From assembly GCA_020465985.1 (NCBI GenBank), contig JAANYP010004863.1:124001-188000 (forward strand): a stretch of 64,000 bases of DNA, in the 5' to 3' direction. The notes beneath the pieces are model-generated. The model was given only the letters and a program-made list of their open reading frames with translations, did no database searches and was not told the DNA's origin. Shown here piece by piece: positions 35,375 through 45,673 of the stretch. This DNA comes from Centrapalus pauciflorus (taxonomy: Eukaryota > Streptophyta > Magnoliopsida > Asterales > Asteraceae). How positions within the stretch are numbered: position 1 is the stretch's first letter; every line of letters begins with the position of its first letter. The position numbers and the translations under genes are program-made.

Positions 35375-38300
35375 CTTTTATTTGTGCAGGGCAACCACAT
35401 GTCACCTCATAAAACAAGATGGCATTTGGACAGTGGATACTCTAGGCACATGACAGGCAATTCTGAGTGCTTGTCAAATTTCAAAGGCTTTGATGGAGGA
35501 TTTGTTGCATTTGGAGGCAACTCCAAAGGAGGTAAAGTTACAGGTAAAAATATGGTTAATGCAGGCAATATGATTTTCAATGATGTTTTGTATGTTGAAC
35601 AGCTTAAGTAAAATTTATTGAGTGTCTCTCAAATCTGTGACAAACAAAATATTGTTCTGTTTACAGATTCTGAGTGCATTGTCCTTTCAAAGGATTTTAA
35701 AATTCCTGAAGATCTTGTTTTACTAAGAACACCAAGAAAGGACAATGTATACTGTTTAGACACAGAACTTTTATTCAAATCAAGTACTTTAAGCTGTTTG
35801 ATATCCAAAGCATCATCCAATGAGTCTGCTCTTTGGCATAGAAGGATGTGTCACATGAATTTCAAGTCCATGAATGTTTTAGTAAAAAAGAATCTGGTAA
35901 GAGGTTTACCACAAAAGGAGTTCATATGTGATGATCATTGTGTAGCATGTCTTAAAGGCAAGCAACACAAAACTTCTCATAAGGCCAAAGAAGTAAATTC
36001 AATCTCATCTGCTCTTCAATTGATTCATATGGATCTATTTGGTCCAACATCTGTTTTGAGTTTGAATAAAAGGGCCTACTGTTTAGTTATTGTTGATGAT
36101 TTCACCAGATTTACTTGGGTTTACTTTCTTAGGTCTAAAGATGAAACTGCTGAGCTAGTTAAATCATTATTCTTAAGATAGAAAACCAATCCAACTCAAA
36201 AGTTAAGGTGATAAGGTCAGACAATGGGACTGAATTTAAAAATCATATGCTAAACAGTTTTTGTGAGTCCAAAGGTATTGCTAGACAATATAGTGCACCA
36301 AGAACACCACAGCAAAATGGTGTAGCTGAAAGAAAGAACAGAACATTAATTGAGGCTGCTAGAACAATGTTAGCTGATTCAAAACTGCCAATGACTTTCT
36401 GGGCAGAAGCTGTTAATACAGCCTGTTATGTTCTGAATAGGGTTCAGGTTGTTCAAACTAAAGGGAAAACTCCTTATGAGTTATTCCATAATAGAATTCC
36501 CTTAATAGCCTTTTTCAAGTCCTTTGGCTGTCCATGTACCATTCTTCACACTAAGACTCACTTAGGGAAGTCTGAAAGCAAGGCTGAAGAAGGATTCTTT
36601 GTAGGATACTCAAATCAAAGCAAAGCCTATAGAGTATATAACAGTGTGTCTAAAACTATTGAAGAAAGTGCAAATGTTGAATTTAATGAAAATACTGCAA
36701 ATGTCAAAGGCACTGGTCCTGATTGGTTATTTGATTTAGATTCACTAACAAATTCTCTGAGCTTTGTTGAGTATAATGCAAAAGCTGATGCAAACAGGAT
36801 TGAAGCTGTCAACACAAATTCTCATGCTATCAATACAAATTCTCAAGCTGTTGGCACAAACTCTCAAGTTGTTACAGATTCAAATACTTGGGATGAATAT
36901 ACACCTATACCACTTCTGTCATGTGACCCTCCAGGGGTTCTGAATGCTCAACATGATACAAATCCAGACACTGAAGTGCCACTCCCAAGTCCTGAGAGAA
37001 CAGCTTCACCACAAAGGGAAACAGTCCCAGACTCAAGTCAAGCTGTTCCAGAAGCTGAACCATCCACTGGTCCTGATGGAGATGATACAAATCTTGGATC
37101 CTCTTTTCAGACAGAAAGAGAGCCTACACTCAGAGTTCACAAATATCATCCTCTCAGTCAAATAATGGGTGATCCACGTACACCTGTGCAAACAAGAAAA
37201 ATGGTTCACAATGAGACTGCTGCTGCTGAACAAGCAGTTCCTGAATTCAGTCTAGCTGCTTTTGAACATGCCTGTTTCATGTCTCAGCTAGAACCTAAAA
37301 AGGCATCAGAAGCATTGAAAGATTCATCATGGATTGAGGCAATGCAGGAAGAGCTGCTACAATTCAAGATTCAAAATGTCTGGACACTGGTTGATCTTCC
37401 TAAAGGAAAGAGAGCAATTGGTACAAGATGGGTGTTCAGAAACAAGAAAGATGAGAGAGGGATAGTCATCAAGAATAAAGCAAGACTAGTAGCATAAGGG
37501 TACACTCAAGAAGAAGGCATAGATTATGATGATGTATTTGCTCCAGTGGCAAGAATTGAAGCCATCAGACTATTTTTGGCCTATGCAAGCTTCAAAGCTT
37601 TTAAAGTGTATCAAATGGATGTGAAGTCTGCTTTTCTATATGGGACAATTGAAGAGGAGGTCTATGTATGTCAGCCTCCTGGTTTTGAGGACTACAAGTA
37701 TCCAGACAGAGTCTACAAGTTAGACAAGGCTCTCTATGGTCTTCATCAAGCCCCCAGAGCATGGTATGACACTCTGTCGTCATACCTTCTACAGAATGGG
37801 TTCAAGAGAGGCAGTCTGGACAAAACACTTTTCACAAAGTCCATCAAAGCTGAGATTCTGCTTGTACAAATCTATGTTGATGACATCATCTTTGGCTCAA
37901 CAAATGATTGCTTGTGCAAAGAGTTTGACGCATTAATGCACAAAAAGTTTCAAATGAGTTCAATGGGAGAACTCACTTTCTTTCTAGGATTGCAGGTCAA
38001 GCAGAAGCCCACTGGTCTCTTCATAAGTCAATCAAAGTATGTTAAAGACATACTGGAAATGTTTGGGCATCAAGATACCAAGGCTGCAAGTACTCCTATG
38101 GATCCTCATAAGCAGCTTCATAGAGACAAAGAAGGAATAGATGTGGATATTCATTTATACAGATCTCTTATAGGATCACTTATGTATCTAACATCTTCTA
38201 GACCTGATATTATGTTTGCTGTCTGTGTCTGTGCAAGGTTCCAATGTTCACCAAAGGATTCCCATCTGGTTGCTGTTAAGAGAATCTTTAGATATCTAAA

Positions 38301-38817
38301 AGGTCAACCTCATTTAGGCCTCTGGTATCCTAAAGACTCTCCTCTTACATTAACAGCCTACTCTGACAGTGACTATGGAGGATGTAACATTGACAGAAAA
38401 TCCACAACTGGTGGATGTCAATACTTAGGAGCAAGACTGGTCTCTTGGCAATGCAAAAAGCAAACAACTGTTTCAACCTCATCCACTGAAGCAGAATATG
38501 TAGCAGTTGCAAGCTGTTGCTCCCAGGTAATGTGGATTCAAAATCAATTGAGAGACTATGGTATGAACTTCTTATCCACTCCTATTTACATTGACAATTC
38601 AAGTGCAATCAGCATTGTGCAAAATCCAGTGAAATTTCAAAAAACCAAGCATATATAAATCAGATTTCACTTTATAAGGGATTGTAATGAAAAGAAATTA
38701 ATCCAAGTTACCAAAATTCATACTGACGATCAGTTAGCTGATCTATTTACAAAACCTTTTGATGTGGGAAGGTTCACTTTCCTGGTATCAAATATTGGTA
38801 TGGTAAACATGGATTAA
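35375..38817 (+). pseudogene. pol: Pol of copia copy B, several breaks
   Basis: Order protease, integrase, reverse transcriptase, RNase H, as in Ty1/copia. Protease: LDSGYSRHMTG at about 35427-35457. Integrase: HHCC zinc finger (LWHRRMCHMNF ... CVACLKGKQ), then MDLFGP, RSDNGTEF and PQQNGVAERKNRT. Reverse transcriptase: YVDDIIFGS at 37873-37899. RNase H: AYSDSDYGG and STEAEYVA. Breaks: stop at 35609-35611, a one-base loss near 36172 that shifts the frame, stop at 37495-37497, stop near 38656-38658. The frame then stays open to TAA 38815-38817. The motifs place it with the Sirevirus lineage. It cannot be made as one protein in this state. Confidence 0.9.
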
Positions 38818-38853
38818 TTTGTTTTCATTATTATCTACTTCATATGCTTATTC

Positions 38854-38862
38854 AAGGGGGAG
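38854..38862 (+). promoter_or_regulatory. Polypurine tract after pol of copy B
   Basis: aagggggag, 37 bases after the pol stop. Sireviruses are reported to carry several such tracts downstream of pol. Here it is followed by the extra ORF rather than directly by an LTR. Confidence 0.6.
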
Positions 38863-39156
38863 TCACTGTTTCATTAAAAGATGCTTAATTTCCAACTAAC
38901 AGCTTGAGTATTTTCTCAAGCTGCTAGTTCATTTTCTCGGACTGTTAGTTATTTCACTTGATCTGTCAAAGTGTGCAGGGTATTTAGGTAATTTCTTAAA
39001 TGTGTGCGCGGGACCCAACCTTTTCAAAACCTTTAAAGGTCCCAGTTTCGTTCAGTTGTAACTACCAGTTACATAATCTCATACCACGACCTTCTTTTCT
39101 CTCTGAACAATTCACACACTCTTCTTTCAAACCCTAAAATCTCCGTTTAATCTTCC
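38863..39156 (+). promoter_or_regulatory. Leader-like region upstream of the copy B extra ORF
   Basis: It contains aacagcttgag, ctcaagctgctagt and ggactgttagtt, words also abundant in LTRs A and B. The last 90 bases (cttcttttctctctgaac ... aaaccctaaaatctccg) are pyrimidine-rich and read like a plant 5' untranslated leader. No clear TATA box was found. Confidence 0.4.
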
Positions 39157-40461
39157 ATGGAGTTTGTCAAGGAACACAACTGCCTACCCTACTCTCTAAA
39201 GCACTCTGAACTTCAACCCTTCCATGACATGATGGACTTTCTTAGACACTCCCATATCCATCATGCCATCAATATCAATCCCACCATATACATCTCTCAT
39301 GTTGAGCAGTTCTGGAACCGTGCTTCTGTGCAAACCATCAATGGAGTTCCTTCTCTGATATCCAAAACTGATGGCACGCCCATCACAATAACTGAGGAAT
39401 CCATTCGACATCATCTGCCTCTTCAAGATGCCTCAGGTATAACAGACCTATCCCTTAATGCGTTACATACTGGTCTTTCTGATATTGGATATAGGGGTCC
39501 TGCTGATTCTTTTACTTTCTTTAAAGCACACTTTTCACCTAAATGGAAATATCCTGTGCATATTATTCAGCTGTGTCTTAGCCCTAAAAGAACTGGTTGG
39601 TCAGAATTTTCCTCAAATATTGCCACTGCCTTAGTGTGCTTTTCAACAGGCCAACAGTTCAATTTTTCAAATATGATTTTTCAGGGGATGTTAAGGCATC
39701 ATTCCCTAAAGAATGGGAAATTTTTGATGTATCCTAGATTTTTGGCAGAGATAATTGCAAAAACTATCACAACTTTTCAGATACATAGGAGGATACATGT
39801 TTCCCATAGGCACTCACTATCTTCTATTAAAAGGCTTTTAAAGCCAAGTGCCAATTTTTTGAGTATAGATGCTCCATTGCCTTCTGCAATGATGAACATC
39901 ATTCCAAGAAACAGAGGAGAGGGTCCTGAGCAGGCTCAGCCTAACATTACTGCTTCACCCCGAGGACCCCAACCCACTCCTCATGATACACAAATGCCTT
40001 CAGTTCCTTTTGTTCAGCCAACATCCCTACTCAAATATCTATATAAAAGGAAAAGAGGACCAGGAGCTCCTTCCTCCTCAGTCCTCATACAAGAGCCAAA
40101 TAACCCTGTGCAGGAGGACACTTCTGCACAGAATATCCAGAGGGCACCCATTGAGGAAACTCCCATCCTCAATCAGGAGGTGAACATCTCACAAGAGATT
40201 GTTTATATGGGTTCTGACACTACTGCTGCTTCTACACAAGAGGCACAGGACAGTGCCAACATCACTAAGACCACACCCATGGCAACAGAAGGTGTGCAAG
40301 CACCATCTAGAAGTCCCCAGTACCAAGAACAGAGGGGCCCAGAGGTTTTCACTTCTGGAATTCATGCCAGTGATAGATCACAAGCACCAACTTCGTTTGC
40401 TGATCTTGAGGCTAGTCTTCAACTTATGTTATTAATTTCAGATCCTGACAAAGATTATTGA
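39157..40461 (+). CDS. Extra ORF after pol in copia copy B (unknown function)
   Basis: 434 codons, open throughout although pol just upstream has four breaks. Residues about 1-235 form a compact domain with MMDFLRHSHIHHAININPT, HVEQFWNRAS, GTPITITEESIRHHLPL, FSSNIATALVCF and FLMYPRF. From my knowledge of plant genomes, proteins with this N-terminal pattern are common next to copia pols in eudicots, but no function is established. The C-terminal half is Pro/Gln/Ser-rich with a basic KRKRGPG patch. No signal peptide or membrane segment is evident, so it does not look like an envelope protein, although it sits where Sireviruses carry their env-like ORF. The last nine or so codons derive from the end of the LTR. 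Related by eye to the frame at 62897. Confidence 0.75.
   Translation: MEFVKEHNCLPYSLKHSELQPFHDMMDFLRHSHIHHAININPTIYISHVEQFWNRASVQTINGVPSLISKTDGTPITITEESIRHHLPLQDASGITDLSLNALHTGLSDIGYRGPADSFTFFKAHFSPKWKYPVHIIQLCLSPKRTGWSEFSSNIATALVCFSTGQQFNFSNMIFQGMLRHHSLKNGKFLMYPRFLAEIIAKTITTFQIHRRIHVSHRHSLSSIKRLLKPSANFLSIDAPLPSAMMNIIPRNRGEGPEQAQPNITASPRGPQPTPHDTQMPSVPFVQPTSLLKYLYKRKRGPGAPSSSVLIQEPNNPVQEDTSAQNIQRAPIEETPILNQEVNISQEIVYMGSDTTAASTQEAQDSANITKTTPMATEGVQAPSRSPQYQEQRGPEVFTSGIHASDRSQAPTSFADLEASLQLMLLISDPDKDY
40430..40450 (+). mobile_element. Remaining tip of the 3' LTR of copy B
   Basis: attaatttcagatcctgaca is identical to the last 20 bases of LTR A (29158-29177). The rest of the 3' LTR and the end of the extra ORF are missing, so a deletion seems to have joined the ORF to the LTR tip. 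The next bases (aagat) match the left flank of neither LTR A (gttca) nor LTR B (ttttg). Confidence 0.6.
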
Positions 40462-40462
40462 T

Positions 40463-41227
40463 TTAAACTTTGCTGAAGTCTCTTGTGGATCTCTTCTCTT
40501 CATTATAATCCTTCAGCGTGGGTTTTCCTTGTTTTTGACTGTTGTAATGACGTTCACGGCCAGTATTGTTGTCGTGTGTCAACAAGAGCTTGTCTAGACT
40601 TTCGGCATGCTTGTTTTTCTTGAATTTCACCCTTTCTTCAAATGTTTTCAATCTTCCAATAGTCTCATCCAGTGTCATTGTGTCTAGATCAGAGAATTGT
40701 TCGATTGACGCAACAATTTGTATAAACTTTTCTGGTACAGAATTTAGAATCTTCCGTACAAGGGTTTGGTTATCAATTATTGTTTCGAGGCTAGTCATCC
40801 TTGATATAATACTTGTCAATTTTGTGGTGAATGAATCAATAGACTCTTCTTCCTCCATTTGTAGTGCTTCAAATTCTGATCTAAGGGTTTGTAGTCTTGC
40901 CTTTTGAACTTGATCTATGCCGATATTTCTAATCTTCAACGTATCCCACATTTCTTTTGCAGTTTTGCAATTTGCTACTTGTAGTATTAGATCTTCAGGT
41001 AAAGCTAGAAACAGATATGCAATCGTAGTCTTGTCTCTTTTATCATCCGGTTGAGTTTGAGGGGTAGGTTCAACCATATCCCAAAGACTATTTGCTTGTA
41101 GTATGGTTCTCATTCTAATGGACCATATGGTGTAGTTTGTTGAATTTAATAATGGACATTGAAAAACTGTTAAGGATCCTGGATCCTTAACTTGATTACT
41201 TTGATCACCATTTGGATTTTCTCCCAT
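40463..41227 (-). pseudogene. gag: Gag of a second copia family, 3' truncated
   Basis: 254 codons from ATG 41227 (minus strand) with no internal stop. It carries the copia Gag/UBN2 pattern: YTIWSIRMRTILQANSLWD, ANCKTAKEMWDTL and TLVRKILNSVPEKF. It ends at RDFSKV, the point where such Gags normally run into a CCHC zinc knuckle; instead a stop and foreign sequence follow. So the knuckle and all of pol are gone at the junction with copy B. An LTR with a primer-binding site lies upstream on the same strand (42895-43251). Confidence 0.8.
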
Positions 41228-42894
41228 AATTTTTTTCTTAAAAAACTTAAACTTTGTAAAACCTTTAAATACTTTGAATCTTAAAACCTTTAAAACTTTA
41301 GAAACTTTAAAACTTTAAATCTTTAAAACTTTAGTTTTTCAACTTTTATAAAAAAAAACTTGAAATGAAACTTAAAACTTAATAAACTTGTATATGTGTC
41401 AAACCTTGCATATACTTAAAAACTTTTAAAACTTGTATGTGTGTCAAACCTTACACATATAAATACTTAAAACTTTGTGTTAAACCTCACATATACTAAA
41501 AACCTTAAAAAAAACTTGTATGTGTGTCAAACCTTACATATACCAAAAACTTAAAAACTTGTATATGTGTTAAACCTCACATATACTAAAAACACTTATA
41601 AAACCACTTGTATGTGCTTCAATCCTCACACACACATTAAACTTAAAGACACTTGTATACTTAAAACTTAAAATTATGTGCTTCAATCCTCACACACACA
41701 TTAAACTTAAAACACTTGTAATACTTAAAAACTTAAAATCACTTCAATAAAACTTTTATAAGTTATAAAAACATAAACCAATAATAAACTATAAGATACG
41801 TTATAATTTATTTTCTCACGAAACCTAATTTTATTATAAGTTACGTTATAATAAAATAAAATCTAAATATTTTTATCTAATTTTATTTTCTAAAAACTAA
41901 AATTAAAACAAGGCATTAAGAATTTAATACCTAACCTTATACGTGGGCCGTAAAATTCGTTTTGGACTCCTTTAAACGGGCTGCTTTCCTTTTCTAATTG
42001 GGCCTGTTTGCTTAGGCCTCTTTTTTTTAAAAAAATCCGGCTGGACTGATACTGCTTCTTATTTCCTTTGACCAATTTGGGCTTGGTTCCTTTTCTGTCT
42101 TGGGTCCGGCCTATCCTTCTGTCAATTCTCCTTGGTCCGGTTTTTCTTTGAAACGTTTTCTTTCTTGAAACGTTGCAATGGCTTCTATTCAATCGGTGTT
42201 CTTATCCCCTTTTGCAAACATGCGCTACTGTTACTTTTTTCTTTTTGAACCGATTGCTCCTAATCGGTGCTCCCCCTTCTATGAATCGATGCAACCCTTA
42301 ATCGTTGCCTTGATGTAACCCTTCTATTTTGAATCGATGGTTTGCTTAAGTCTAAAACCCCTCTGTTGCCTATACCTAATCGACGCCTGTTGGTTATGGT
42401 TTCGTTGACGGTTGCGGTGGTGGTTCAACGGTGGTGGTTGGCGTATGGCGACGATTGGTATTTTCGTCCGTGGGTATTCTCCTGCGGTTGTGGCACTTAT
42501 CTATGTGGGTTTCTTCTACGGTGGTGCCTCTGAAATCAGGTTCTATCTCTCTGATTGTTGCCTTTGATTTCAGTATGCTACTGTTGAATTCTAGGGTTTA
42601 CTATATCTATTGCTATATTTGCGATGGGGCTTACAGTTTTTTTTTTGAAAAAATCGTTGCTTTGAACTTTGCCTTCGGTTCTGTGGGTTTGCCTACTGTT
42701 GGGAATTTTGATTTCAATTCCTATTGAAATCTGGAACAAAACTTGATGAATTGGTGCCGGGTGTTTGTAGAACTAATCCTCTATTCTGCCGCCCTTGGTA
42801 CCGATGATGATTCTTCCCTTTGAATCACCTTCTGGTGTAATTCGTTTGATCGACCGGTAAATGTTGAAATCCGAATGGTTTGATTAAACCTGGA
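41228..42894 (-). other. Long leader between LTR and gag of the minus-strand copia
   Basis: 1.67 kb without a supported gene. It includes the minisatellite at 41385-41745 and, further from gag, moderately GC-rich sequence with plant-leader words (aatcggtgct, aatcgatgca). The leader is long for a copia element; it might contain an intron or an older insertion. Confidence 0.4.
41385..41745 (-). repeat. Minisatellite, about 45-bp imperfect units
   Basis: Units of the form acttgtatgtgtgtcaaacc followed by ttacatatactaaaaactta recur about eight times with length changes. Confidence 0.7.
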
Positions 42895-42906
42895 GCTCTG
42901 ATACCA
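42895..42906 (-). promoter_or_regulatory. Primer-binding site, initiator-Met tRNA
   Basis: On the minus strand TGGTATCAGAGC, two bases inside the LTR. Confidence 0.9.
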
Positions 42907-42908
42907 AA

Positions 42909-43251
42909 TGTTGGGAAAATGGTCCCGAAAACACTAATAAACTTTCACAGGAATTTGCACAGGATCGAAATAATCAAACTAATATTCTTTAATTGATCAA
43001 ACTAAATTCACACTTTACAATATTGAAATATGGTTCCTATTTATACTAGTCTAAGAGGTGCGACGAAAGGTTGCAACTCTTCATGGAACCCATTCACGAA
43101 CGGTTATGTCTTTTCGAATAGACACACCCTTTTGGTTTTAACTAAGTGCTATTTTGGTCCTTGCACTTTCTATAATTACATAAACAATACAATACTTAAA
43201 CTATTTACATAATAAATCCTATACTTTATGTTTTTGTCATTATTTCCAACA
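42909..43251 (-). mobile_element. 5' LTR of the minus-strand copia
   Basis: 343 bp with matching ends: TGTTGGGAAAATGG at one side and, on the other strand, TGTTGGAAATAATG. The primer-binding site next to it fixes the orientation as minus. Different family from LTRs A and B. Confidence 0.85.
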
Positions 43252-43867
43252 TTACATTGATTATTTAAAAAAAAATCAAACGCTAGACACAAGAGAAGAG
43301 CCCTAAAAACTAATTAAATTCGACAAAAAGCAGTGCATTACATTAATAAATTTGGCTATGGACCTTTAGAAACAAAAAAACAGTGCAATTTTTGGTTGAC
43401 TTCTCTAAAAGAACATTAATAAGATGAACACACAATATCATCATAATAAACATTAGTACATAACATTACAATCCTCCCAACTTTGCATTTTGGGGAGTAA
43501 CATGTTTTAATCATGTAGTCCAAGCATTTTTTTTATTCATGGGAACAGAGTTAGGGGGTTTGGATTGAATTAGCATTGGTGGCTTTTCGAAACCAGAATT
43601 TTTCTGGTAACAAATGGGAAAACGTTTGAAGACCAACAAATTGGAAAAACTCTATTTTAATTTTAGGTTTGCCAAACACTCCAAAGTGATTATTTGCATC
43701 TTGAAAATGCTATAATCAAATAATCACTTGGAAAAACCTTTATTTTGTATAAATGACACAATGGAATGTGCGACTCTATTAACGGAGCAGAAGAGGTTAT
43801 GAGAAGACACTAAACATTCACCTGTGTAAACCCACCATTTTCATTTAATTTCCCCCATAGCAGCGGC
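43252..43867. other. AT-rich region, no gene seen
   Basis: A block at 43670-43735 with ccaaacactccaaagtg and taatcaaataatcac resembles the hairpin family at 4372-4630 but its ends are unclear. Confidence 0.4.
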
Positions 43868-44230
43868 CAGTGGTGGATCAAGAAAATTATAACGAGAAAA
43901 TTATAACGTTGGGGGCATAAAAAACTACCTTAAACATAAAAATGGTTGAACGATACAATAAAGCAAAATGAAAGCCAACAATATATAATACCTAGCTAAA
44001 CAATCAACTTGCAAATATAAAACAAAACAATTTAAAAACAACACGACAATTAAAAAAAATGAGCAAAGAAACCGTAAAAATGAAAATAGGAATCAATTAG
44101 CATCATTATCTACAATTTTTCTCTACGAGTTTTCATTTTTTGAAAATGATTAATCACATCTTCGTTAGTAACCTCGACAAATGCTTCTTTTCCACGGCAC
44201 AAATGACACAATCATTCAAAAACTCGTCTC
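43868..44230 (-). pseudogene. hAT transposase C-terminal relic with terminus
   Basis: A CAGTGGTGGATCAAG terminus starts at 43868. On the minus strand, up to a TAG at 44110-44112, one frame reads EVTNEDVINHFQKMKTRRE; just upstream and one frame off, DEFLNDCVICAVEK can be read. Together they resemble the dimerisation end of zinc-finger MYM/TTF-type hAT transposases, with a one-base frameshift between. Nothing further upstream is recognisable. The identification rests on a short stretch. Confidence 0.45.
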
Positions 44231-45345
44231 CAACTAGCAATATCAATTTAGACCATTTAACAATCCTACAAAGAATTTATAAAACTCAATTCAATAAATT
44301 CACAACAAACAAAATAATCATAAATCAATAATTTGACATAAATAAAAAAACAAAAATTAGCAAATCACTTCAGAGGTGAGTTAGGGTTTTTACGTTGAGA
44401 GGAGAGTTTCAGAGTTTGAGTCTTTGAGTCAGCCGGAAGGCTCAACCGCGCTCAAGCAATCGGCGCTGTCAAGAAAAACATTTAGCCAAAATGTTGTTGC
44501 AATTCTTGTATAAATTGTCATCTCTGTAATTTGCTAGACAATTCCGGTCCAAAAAGTTGTTGCAAATTCCGGTCTAAAAAGTTTTGCGAGGATTCGTGAA
44601 GAGATGGTAGTATCTTTCTTTTGCTTGTAATTTTTGTTTTCCTTGTCATTCCATATGTTGATATTTTTGTTATTATAAATGTAGAAAAATGATGACCCAA
44701 TTAAGGAACCTCCTAGCTTAACCCAAATATTTAAGCGTACGAAGGACGTGTATATGTTGATACATATGCTAACACGGTAAAGAAAGTTGTAAGTTCTTAT
44801 TTTGAGATCACATAGTAGGTCTTTTTATAGATATTAAGTAGCCACTTTTTGACAATATTATCTCATTGAAGGAACAAACGAAGAACTACAAACCTCTAGA
44901 AGATGGAAGATATGATGAAGAACTACCCAACGAGATAAATTAGTTGAAGATGCAATGAAGATGCTTATGGAAAAATTGCCTCTTCAAGTTCATGAGTTTC
45001 TAGCATGAGTTATCGTCTATGTTTGGTTCAAGGTATGATGTCATTATGATCATGACAAGTATAATTATTTCATCAATTTGATTATTTTGGTTTGAGTTAG
45101 TTACTTAATATTGTTTGTGTGTGACAGGCAAGTTTTCCGGTGATTTTTTTTGGAGGATTAGATACCTTTTGTCATGTAATTAACGATTATTATATGAAAT
45201 ATTGTGTCTTGAGATTTTTGTGTAATTGGTGAAGGATTTTCATAGCTCCCTTTAACCATTGTAATTGATATTTTTTGGGTAACTGGTGATGTGTATTAAT
45301 TGTATTCGTGCATGGAAGGTTGTACATTTTGTAACTAAATTCTTA
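44231..45345. other. Unassigned region, no gene seen
   Basis: A ttagggtttttacg stretch at 44380 is leader-like, but no supported coding frame follows. Confidence 0.4.
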
Positions 45346-45655
45346 AATGTTACATTTAAAAATAAAAAAAAGTCGTATTTGAAAGTAAAAAAAGATTACA
45401 TTTGAGCATAAAAAATTGCATTTGAGTTTAAAAATAGTTGTATTTTAATGTAAAAAAGATTGCATTTGAGTTTGAAAAATGTTGCATTTGATGAAAAAAA
45501 AAAAGATGCATTTGAGTTTGAAAAATGTTGCATTTGCTTCTAAAAAGGTTGCATTCGACTATAAAAAAGTTGCATTCTAAAAAGGTTGCATTTCTATGAT
45601 ACACCCAACTGTTTCAAAAAAGGTTGCTTATTCTACCAAAAAGGTTACTTTAGAC
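45346..45655. repeat. Minisatellite, about 22-bp TTGCATTTGAG units
   Basis: Units such as aaaaagttgcatttgagttt recur about twelve times with variation, ending just before the large satellite array. Confidence 0.75.
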
Positions 45656-45673
45656 CTAATGCAAGGGACGTAA

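Noticed and set aside
31975..40455. Treating 31980-40450 as a complete element with matching target duplications
   Set aside because: The left flank (ttttg) and right flank (aagat) differ and the 3' LTR is missing apart from its tip.
39157..40461. Reading the extra ORF as an envelope gene
   Set aside because: Its position fits the env-like ORF of Sireviruses, but there is no signal peptide, membrane segment or cysteine pattern to support it.
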